From contig DENG01000030.1 in the NCBI GenBank assembly GCA_002359975.1, positions 6,738 through 18,057 on the forward strand: a DNA stretch of 11,320 nucleotides, written 5' to 3'. The position numbers and the translations under genes are program-made. Origin of the DNA: Polynucleobacter sp. UBA2650 (GTDB taxonomy: Bacteria; Pseudomonadota; Gammaproteobacteria; Burkholderiales; Burkholderiaceae). Within the stretch, counting starts at the first letter, position 1; each line of letters opens with the position of its first letter. Below, piece after piece: positions 6,503-11,320 of the stretch. The notes beneath the pieces were generated by a model, which saw only the letters and a program-made list of their open reading frames with translations, was not told the DNA's origin and did no database searches.

Positions 6503-7579
6503 GTGCGAGAGCCACATCGCCTGAATTGGCCTTTACAAGCAATGCCTCTGGCGCGTGCTATTGCGATCGTCTATACCTTGTTAATTTTCTATGGTTGCCT
6601 AAACCCGTTTAATTTTGATCTTAATTTTGGTTTAGACCCCTTTGCCTGGTGGTATGGCCCTTTACCGAAGTACATCACCTCATTTGATATGACCGCCAAT
6701 GTATTAGGTTATATACCCTTGGGCTTCGTATTGGTGTTTGCGGTTTATCCACGATGGCAGGGCTTAGCGGCTGTGGCCATTGCCCTGATATATAGCGGCT
6801 TCGTATCGGCGTCTATCGAGAGCGCACAAACTTGGCTACCTACCCGTGTGCCGACTCAAATGGATTGGTTCGCAAATATGTTGGGAGCATTTATTGGGGC
6901 GCTCATTGCAGTCCCTTTGGGACCGAGCTGGTTGTCGGGTAGCGCAGTACGAAAGCGATTTGATTATTGGTTTGGAACGCGATGGCTAAGTGTCACCCTA
7001 TTTATCTTGTTTCCATTTGCACAGATTTATCCACAAAGCTCATGGTTGGGAATGGGCTTCTTAAGTTTAGGACCCGATCTTTCTCCTAATTGGGGTACGC
7101 AAGTGATTAATCACACGATTCAGGAGGGGCTCATCACGGGTCTAAGTTGGCTGGGAGTCGGACTGTTCTTCTCTTTGGCATTGCGGCCCAATGTATCCAA
7201 GTACAAACTCCTTATGGCACTCTTACTGGTGACCATTCTCATTAAATCCTTATTTACGGCCTTACAGTTTGGTGCCGAGTATGGTTTTGTATGGCTCAGT
7301 GTGGGCGCTATCTGGGGCATGGTTTTGGGGAGCCTATTTATATTAATAGGCCTAGAGTTATCCGCACGCATCCGCCTAATTACCTGTATCACTGCCTTTA
7401 TTGGTCTTATGGCACTGGTCAACTATTTTCCGGATAATCCATATTTTGCAATTAGCCTACCCCGCTTAAATCAAAGTCGCTTAGTGCACTTCAACGATTT
7501 GATGCAATGGCTTTCTTGGCTATGGTTGCCAGTAGCCTTGATATGGCTGGTTCACTACGCTAGGGGCGTTAAACGCTAG
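6503..7579 (+). CDS. VanZ-family polytopic membrane protein
   Basis: This 358-residue protein has a VanZ-like N-terminal domain followed by further membrane segments. The VanZ pattern is visible as FDMTANVLGYIPLGF at 61-75, the acidic SIESAQ at 104-109, and QMDWFANMLGAFIG at 119-132. About ten hydrophobic stretches are seen, near 17-33, 65-82, 87-102, 125-140, 160-172, 208-226, 235-253, 263-285, 291-308 and 335-352. VanZ itself gives low-level teicoplanin resistance, but the biochemical role of such proteins in Gram-negative bacteria is unknown and resistance should not be inferred. The GTG start is chosen because AAGGG lies ten bases upstream; the next in-frame ATG is codon 14. It leads the rightward gene run, 39 bases before the ferredoxin gene. 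Confidence 0.85.
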   Translation: MREPHRLNWPLQAMPLARAIAIVYTLLIFYGCLNPFNFDLNFGLDPFAWWYGPLPKYITSFDMTANVLGYIPLGFVLVFAVYPRWQGLAAVAIALIYSGFVSASIESAQTWLPTRVPTQMDWFANMLGAFIGALIAVPLGPSWLSGSAVRKRFDYWFGTRWLSVTLFILFPFAQIYPQSSWLGMGFLSLGPDLSPNWGTQVINHTIQEGLITGLSWLGVGLFFSLALRPNVSKYKLLMALLLVTILIKSLFTALQFGAEYGFVWLSVGAIWGMVLGSLFILIGLELSARIRLITCITAFIGLMALVNYFPDNPYFAISLPRLNQSRLVHFNDLMQWLSWLWLPVALIWLVHYARGVKR

Positions 7580-7583
7580 AAAG

Positions 7584-7612
7584 TTACCCGAATTACATTC
7601 CATCGATATAAT
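7584..7612 (+). promoter_or_regulatory. Candidate ferredoxin-operon promoter with perfect -10, leaderless geometry
   Basis: A perfect TATAAT lies at 7607-7612, with TTACCC (three of six consensus bases) at 7584-7589 and a 17-base spacer. The hexamer ends six bases before the ferredoxin ATG, so the predicted first transcribed base is the start codon itself. There is no Shine-Dalgarno sequence. This is the best single promoter match in the window and suggests that the ferredoxin-to-lipoate genes can be transcribed apart from the VanZ gene. Confidence 0.5.
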
Positions 7613-7618
7613 TTTGTA

Positions 7619-7924
7619 ATGAGCTATCAATACCACCTATTTTTCTGTTTGAATGATCGCAGCAACGGAGATGATTGTTGCATTCGTCATAACTCCCAAG
7701 CCCTTTTTGACTTTACTAAGAAACGCGTTAAAGAATTAGGCTTGAATGGCAGCGGTAAGGTTCGTGTCAATAAGGCAGGTTGCCTAGATCATTGCGCCAA
7801 TGGCCCAGTGATGGTGGTCTATCCACAAGGCACTTGGTATTCCATGATTGATACTGAAGATATAGAAGAAATTATTCAATCTCATCTAGTGCAGGGTAAG
7901 CCCGTTGAGCGCTTATTGATCTAG
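7619..7924 (+). CDS. Thioredoxin-like [2Fe-2S] ferredoxin
   Basis: This 101-residue protein matches the thioredoxin-fold (Shethna-type, Aquifex Fd-like) ferredoxins, also found as the 24-kDa-type domain of complex I and hydrogenases. Cysteines lie at 10, 20, 21, 55 and 59. Cys10, one of Cys20/21, Cys55 and Cys59 (in GCLDHCANGP) should bind the cluster; the extra cysteine at 20/21 makes the second ligand uncertain. The typical VVYPQGTWY block at 67-74 and the terminal GKPVERLLI follow. It is a cytoplasmic one-electron carrier whose partner is not known. It lies 19 bases before the hydrolase gene and upstream of lipA, a radical-SAM enzyme that needs electrons; a functional link is only suggested by position. 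Confidence 0.92.
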   Translation: MSYQYHLFFCLNDRSNGDDCCIRHNSQALFDFTKKRVKELGLNGSGKVRVNKAGCLDHCANGPVMVVYPQGTWYSMIDTEDIEEIIQSHLVQGKPVERLLI

Positions 7925-7932
7925 CCATATTT

Positions 7933-7949
7933 GAGCATGCTAAATGCTC
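7933..7949 (+). repeat. Small inverted repeat over the hydrolase start codon
   Basis: GAGCAT (7933-7938) and ATGCTC (7944-7949) are perfect inverted copies separated by GCTAA. As RNA this is a six-pair stem with a five-base loop that buries the first ATG of the hydrolase gene. There is no U-run, so it is not a terminator. It may favour initiation at the ATG 15 bases downstream. Confidence 0.4.
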
Positions 7950-8669
7950 TATGCATCTATGAATAGCCGCACTCACTTGATTACTGTTCCGGGTCCAGCG
8001 GGCCTGATTCAGTTATCAGTCGACCTACCCGATGAGCTCAAACAAGACCCACATTTTGCGGTACGCGGCTTAGCTTTAATTGCACACCCGCACCCTTTGT
8101 TGGGCGGCACGATGGATAACAAGGTCGTACAAACCTTGGCAAGAACATTTAATCAGCTCGGCTATGTCAGTGTGCGGCCTAACTTCAGAGGGGTGGGCTT
8201 ATCAGCAGGCACCCATGATGAGGGCCGGGGAGAGCTAGACGATCTTTTGATGATCAGCGATTGGATGCGAACCCCACAATCATGGTTATCTCATTTAAAT
8301 CAGGCTAGTGAGCAAGCATGGATCACTAAAACTAATCAACTGCCACTCGTATTGGCCGGGTTCTCGTTCGGAAGTTATGTTGGTAGTCATTTAGTACATC
8401 AACTTGGCGAGCTCGGTAAGCCCGTCGAGCGATTTGTGATGGTTGGTAGTGCTGCTGGTAAATGGAAGTTAGCGGATTCTGTACCTACTGATACTATCGT
8501 TATTCATGGTGAGAACGATGAGACCATTCCATTGTTGGCGGTATTTGATTGGGCTAGACCTCAGGAGTTAACGGTTCATGTCGTCCCAGGCGCGGACCAT
8601 TTTTTCCATCGCAAATTACACTGTATTCGAAACATTATTTTGTCGCATTGGTTAGGCCAAGTTTCGTAA
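7944..8669 (+). CDS. COG2945-type alpha/beta hydrolase
   Basis: This 241-residue serine hydrolase has the nucleophile motif GFSFG at 139-143 (Ser141), the acid Asp192 in HGENDETIP, and His219 in GADHFFH, a full catalytic triad. The family-specific blocks HPHPLLGGTMDNKVV at 48-62 and NFRGVGLSAGTHD at 80-92 place it in COG2945, a group whose substrate is unknown. No signal peptide is seen. The first ATG (7944) lies inside a small inverted repeat (7933-7949) and lacks a ribosome site; a second ATG at 7959 (starting MNSRTHLITV) would shorten the protein by five residues and is equally possible. It is separated from the DUF493 gene by ten bases, so co-transcription with the lipoate genes is likely. 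Confidence 0.9.
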   Translation: MLYASMNSRTHLITVPGPAGLIQLSVDLPDELKQDPHFAVRGLALIAHPHPLLGGTMDNKVVQTLARTFNQLGYVSVRPNFRGVGLSAGTHDEGRGELDDLLMISDWMRTPQSWLSHLNQASEQAWITKTNQLPLVLAGFSFGSYVGSHLVHQLGELGKPVERFVMVGSAAGKWKLADSVPTDTIVIHGENDETIPLLAVFDWARPQELTVHVVPGADHFFHRKLHCIRNIILSHWLGQVS

Positions 8670-8679
8670 TAATCTATTC

Positions 8680-8955
8680 ATGAACTCAAAAGAAGCCCCC
8701 GAATCACTCATTCAGTACCCTTGCGATTTTCCGATTAAGGTGATGGGAAAGGCTACCCCAGAGTTTTTACCAGCAGTAGTGCATATTGCAAAACAATTTG
8801 ATTCGGGTTTTCAAGAAGGAACCATAGAGCAGCGCCCATCGCGTGACGCAAATTATTTAGGTCTCACGATTACAGTCCATGTTCATAGCCGCGAGCAATT
8901 AGATGAAATTTATCGAACGCTCTCAACGCACCCCTTAGTGAGCGTGGTACTTTAA
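8680..8955 (+). CDS. ybeD: DUF493/YbeD family protein (UPF0250)
   Basis: This 91-residue protein is a full-length member of the YbeD/DUF493 family, with the typical opening [16 protein letters not shown] at about 10-25, an alternating strand-helix ACT-like pattern, a central [12 protein letters not shown] near 59-70, and the C-terminal [12 protein letters not shown]. Members resemble small regulatory domains structurally, but no molecular role is established. Its position directly before lipB is conserved from E. coli to betaproteobacteria, which supports a link to lipoate metabolism. The gene sits ten bases after the hydrolase stop and 19 bases before lipB, and its ATG has no clear Shine-Dalgarno sequence. 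Confidence 0.93.
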   Translation: MNSKEAPESLIQYPCDFPIKVMGKATPEFLPAVVHIAKQFDSGFQEGTIEQRPSRDANYLGLTITVHVHSREQLDEIYRTLSTHPLVSVVL

Positions 8956-8974
8956 GTGGATCTCTAGGCATACG

Positions 8975-9634
8975 ATGCAAATAAGTCCAGTATTGATCAA
9001 AAATTTGGGACTTGTTGACTATCAGGAGACCTATGAAGCAATGCAGCGCTTTACCAAAGAGCGCTTACCTGATACTCCCGATGAGCTTTGGGTTCTGCAA
9101 CACCCTCCTGTATTTACTTTGGGCCTTGCGGGCAACCCAGCTAATCTTCATCAACCAATTGCGCACATCCCATTACTTGAGGTTGATCGCGGTGGCGAGA
9201 TTACCTATCACGGTCCAGGTCAAATTGTTATTTATCTCCTTCTGGATTTAAAGCGCAAGACGCTTTTTGTGAAAGAATTAGTTAGCGCTATTGAACAATC
9301 TGTGATTGATGCCTTAGCTGGATATGGGGTGATGGCTGAGCGCAAGCCAGGAGCGCCAGGAATTTATATTGCCAAGCAAAACCAGCCCACCTTATATGAG
9401 GGTGCAAAGATCGCGGCGCTTGGCCTAAAGATCACTAAGCAATGCAGTTATCATGGACTAGCTCTCAATGTGGTGATGGATTTAGGCCCTTTTGGGGCAA
9501 TCCACCCTTGTGGATATGAGGGTTTGCAGACCGTTGATATGAAAACTCTTGGAATCAGCGAGAATATCGACTTAGTCGCCGCGCGCTTAGTAGACCATTT
9601 AAAAAGGCAATTGCATCTTGCACCAGTGTTATGA
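8975..9634 (+). CDS. lipB: Octanoyl-[acyl-carrier-protein]:protein N-octanoyltransferase
   Basis: This 219-residue enzyme moves octanoate from acyl carrier protein to lipoyl domains of 2-oxoacid dehydrogenases and the glycine cleavage H protein. The LipB signature [19 protein letters not shown] is at 71-89. The catalytic dyad is Lys145 in [10 protein letters not shown] and Cys179 in HPCGYEGL, matching the K135/C169 pair of E. coli at a constant offset. QHPPVFTLG at 42-50 is also typical. The length is normal for the family. Its TGA overlaps the lipA ATG in an ATGA, so LipB and LipA, which act in sequence, are likely made by translational coupling. No scavenging ligase (LplA) is seen in the window. 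Confidence 0.97.
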   Translation: MQISPVLIKNLGLVDYQETYEAMQRFTKERLPDTPDELWVLQHPPVFTLGLAGNPANLHQPIAHIPLLEVDRGGEITYHGPGQIVIYLLLDLKRKTLFVKELVSAIEQSVIDALAGYGVMAERKPGAPGIYIAKQNQPTLYEGAKIAALGLKITKQCSYHGLALNVVMDLGPFGAIHPCGYEGLQTVDMKTLGISENIDLVAARLVDHLKRQLHLAPVL

Positions 9635-10602
9635 GTAATCAAAAAAAAGAATACGATCCGCTGCAAAAACAAAAGTCAGCCGACAAGACCGCTCGCATTC
9701 CAATCAAAATAGTTCCTCTGGCAGAGATTCTTAAAAAGCCTGATTGGATTCGGGTTAAGGCTGCCTCCAGCAGTTCCCGATTTACAGAGATTAAAAAGAT
9801 CTTGCGCGAAAACCAGTTGGTCACAGTATGTGAAGAAGCGAGTTGCCCTAATATTGGTGAGTGCTTTGGTAAGGGTACGGCAACTTTTATGATCATGGGC
9901 GATAAGTGCACAAGGCGCTGCCCCTTCTGTGATGTTGGACATGGTAGGCCAGATCCCTTGGATCAGAATGAGCCTGTTAACTTAGCCAAGACGATTGCTG
10001 CTTTAAAACTTTCATATGTCGTGATCACGAGCGTAGACCGTGATGATTTGCGTGATGGTGGCGCACAACATTTTGTAGACTGTATTACTCAGACCAAGAA
10101 ACTTTCTCCCGCAACCAGGGTTGAGGTATTGGTTCCCGATTTTCGGGGGCGTTTAGAGAAAGCGCTTGACGTTTTTGCGAGTGATCCATTGGGTCTTCCC
10201 GATGTGATGAATCACAATCTAGAAACCGTCCCGCGTCTTTATAAACAAGCTCGACCAGGATCGGATTATGCTCATTCCTTAAAGTTGCTAAAAGATTTTA
10301 AGGGGCGCTTTCCTCACATACCAACAAAAAGTGGTCTGATGGTCGGTTTGGGTGAGACCGATGCAGAAATTTTGGATGTGATGCGCGATATGCGTGAGCA
10401 TGATATTGATATGTTAACGATTGGTCAGTATCTATCCCCCTCCAATCACCACCTCCCTGTGCTGCGCTACGTTCATCCAGATGTCTTTCAAGAGTTCGAA
10501 GAGAAGGCTTATCAAATGGGCTTTAGTCATGCAGCCGTTGGTGCAATGGTGCGCTCTAGCTACCATGCTGATCAACAAGCGCATGAGGCTGGTGTTGTTT
10601 AG
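9631..10602 (+). CDS. lipA: Lipoyl synthase (radical SAM, two [4Fe-4S] clusters)
   Basis: This 323-residue enzyme inserts two sulfur atoms at C6 and C8 of protein-bound octanoyl groups. The auxiliary cluster cysteines are 67, 72 and 78 ([12 protein letters not shown]), the radical-SAM cysteines 93, 97 and 100 (CTRRCPFC), and the C-terminal RSSYHAD at 308-314 supplies the conserved serine ligand of the auxiliary cluster, so all key residues are present. The first 40 or so residues are lysine-rich and less conserved, as is usual. Translation starts inside the lipB stop codon. At its 3' end, it overlaps the likely start of the downstream lipoprotein gene by 20 bases. The enzyme needs reduced flavodoxin or ferredoxin; a [2Fe-2S] ferredoxin gene lies about 2 kb upstream in the same run. 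Confidence 0.98.
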   Translation: MSNQKKEYDPLQKQKSADKTARIPIKIVPLAEILKKPDWIRVKAASSSSRFTEIKKILRENQLVTVCEEASCPNIGECFGKGTATFMIMGDKCTRRCPFCDVGHGRPDPLDQNEPVNLAKTIAALKLSYVVITSVDRDDLRDGGAQHFVDCITQTKKLSPATRVEVLVPDFRGRLEKALDVFASDPLGLPDVMNHNLETVPRLYKQARPGSDYAHSLKLLKDFKGRFPHIPTKSGLMVGLGETDAEILDVMRDMREHDIDMLTIGQYLSPSNHHLPVLRYVHPDVFQEFEEKAYQMGFSHAAVGAMVRSSYHADQQAHEAGVV

Positions 10603-11197
10603 GCCCTATCAACAGCTTCTTACACTAGCCCTTTGTTTCTGCTTTGCATTTACTTTGTTGGCGTGCAGTCCAAAATTAGATTGGCGGACCGTTAAAAATG
10701 AGTCTCTTGGCTACGCTGCCTTTTTCCCTGGAAAGCCCCAATTAATTGACCGTAGCTTGAGCTATCAAGAGAACAAACTTAAACAGTCTCTTGAGTTCGT
10801 TAAAGTGGATGACGATATCTTTGCCGTGATGACCACTGAAATCCCTGTGGCTCTCGCAAATCAAGTTTCGGCGATTGAGCAGTTACTAAAGTCGGTTCTT
10901 TTACAGCAGACTTTATCTCCCAATCAAAGCACCCCATCAGAATTTAATCGGGTGAAAGAAAGTAGCTCCAAAATAGGCGCTATTGGTCAACAGAAACAAG
11001 CAAGTCAGGATTATTTTTTAGATTTACCTCAAGCTAAACGAGTGATGCGGATTCGGTGGTTGATACGACCCATGGCAGACGGAGGGCTTTATTTGTATCA
11101 AGTTAGTGTAGTGCGGGCTCAAACACCTTCAAATCCCATGCCCTCCTTAGAGCAAGAGAATATCAATATCTTTTTTGATGAGTTCCGGCCAAATTAA
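10583..11197 (+). CDS. Small predicted lipoprotein of unknown function
   Basis: I do not recognise a family. The frame is open further upstream inside lipA, but the supported start is the ATG at 10583: it gives [11 protein letters not shown], a hydrophobic stretch, and the lipobox LLAC at 25-28, a convincing lipoprotein signal with Cys28 as the lipidated residue. The product is 204 residues, about 177 after processing, and Ser at +2 suggests outer-membrane sorting. The mature part begins with a [12 protein letters not shown] segment, a pattern seen at the start of several secreted bacterial domains, then an AIEQLL helix and mixed charged residues, with no further cysteine and no membrane segment. 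It overlaps lipA by 20 bases, has no clear ribosome site, and is four bases from the next gene, so it belongs to the lipB-lipA transcript by position. Confidence 0.75.
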   Translation: MRLVLFRPYQQLLTLALCFCFAFTLLACSPKLDWRTVKNESLGYAAFFPGKPQLIDRSLSYQENKLKQSLEFVKVDDDIFAVMTTEIPVALANQVSAIEQLLKSVLLQQTLSPNQSTPSEFNRVKESSSKIGAIGQQKQASQDYFLDLPQAKRVMRIRWLIRPMADGGLYLYQVSVVRAQTPSNPMPSLEQENINIFFDEFRPN

Positions 11198-11201
11198 GAA
11201 A

Positions 11202-11320
11202 ATGAGTAAAGCGCATTACTCGCACTGGTATCGACAGCCCGACCAGCACTTAGCTCTGCCACTGCAGGGTACATTTGCCTTGCGTGTATTTCTGTGTTTT
11301 GCATTTGCCTACTTTATGTC
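11202..11320 (+). CDS. Start of a membrane protein (truncated by window edge)
   Basis: From the ATG at 11202 the frame stays open for 39 codons to the edge. The visible part has a polar N-terminus (MSKAHYSHWYRQ) and then a hydrophobic, aromatic segment (FALRVFLCFAFAYFMS) at about 25-39 that looks like a first transmembrane helix. It starts four bases after the lipoprotein stop, with a purine run AAGAAA just before the ATG. It could be a major facilitator transporter or another polytopic protein; the visible part is too short to decide. Confidence 0.6.
   Translation, partial: MSKAHYSHWYRQPDQHLALPLQGTFALRVFLCFAFAYFM

Noticed and set aside
6503..7579. Glycopeptide resistance from the VanZ domain.
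   Set aside because: VanZ-like domains are widespread in bacteria without van operons, and no other van gene is present.
7561..7580. GCGTTAAACGC at the end of the VanZ gene as a terminator stem.
   Set aside because: The two arms leave a one-base loop and no U-run follows, so it cannot act as a usual intrinsic terminator.
7903..8432. Near-identical 17-base stretches encoding GKPVER in both the ferredoxin C-terminus and the hydrolase, suggesting a duplication.
   Set aside because: GKPVER-like ends are typical of this ferredoxin family, and the flanking sequences show no similarity. Coincidental convergence of a short peptide.
9451..9942. Several open frames of 70-90 codons antisense to lipB and lipA.
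   Set aside because: They lie wholly opposite strongly conserved genes, lack ribosome sites, and give low-complexity or biased translations. They are by-products of the codon use of the sense genes.
10421..10582. A longer upstream start for the lipoprotein gene inside lipA, giving 258 residues.
   Set aside because: The added residues lie in an alternate frame of lipA and would put the lipobox far from the N-terminus. The ATG at 10583 gives a proper lipoprotein signal.

Overview
The window looks like chromosomal sequence from a betaproteobacterium of the Burkholderiales, probably Polynucleobacter or a close relative. This rests on gene order and content recalled from that group: a stand-alone RfaE domain II next to coaX and birA, a VanZ protein / thioredoxin-like ferredoxin / hydrolase run leading into DUF493-lipB-lipA, moderate GC, and dense packing with many 4-bp start/stop overlaps. 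No rRNA, tRNA, IS element, CRISPR array or phage gene was seen. Coding density is very high; the longest gap without a gene is about 130 bases.

Region 1 (1-4175, minus strand) is one tightly coupled operon transcribed leftwards: an exported glutathione peroxidase, a COG2907 FAD/NAD-binding oxidoreductase, a DUF1365 protein, a Cfa-like SAM-dependent fatty-acyl methyltransferase, and the start of a short-chain dehydrogenase cut by the window edge. Adjacent genes overlap by 4, 1, 4 and 4 bases. The COG2907/DUF1365/Cfa-like families recur together and in some bacteria belong to stress-induced modification of phospholipid acyl chains, including furan fatty acid synthesis. The Cfa-like protein appears to lack two residues that bind bicarbonate in true cyclopropane synthases. 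This operon is the most interesting part of the window.

Region 2 (4308-6416) holds rfaE2 (heptose-1-phosphate adenylyltransferase for LPS core) on the plus strand, convergent with a birA-coaX pair on the minus strand (biotin ligation and the first step of CoA synthesis).

Region 3 (6503 to the right edge, plus strand) is a run of co-directional genes: a VanZ-family membrane protein, a thioredoxin-like [2Fe-2S] ferredoxin, a COG2945 alpha/beta hydrolase, a DUF493/YbeD protein, lipB, lipA, a small unrecognised lipoprotein, and the start of a membrane protein. YbeD-LipB-LipA is the lipoate attachment module.

A separate pattern concerns translation starts. Three genes that lead transcription units (rfaE2, birA and the ferredoxin) each have a TANAAT hexamer exactly six bases before the ATG and no Shine-Dalgarno sequence. 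This geometry predicts leaderless mRNAs.
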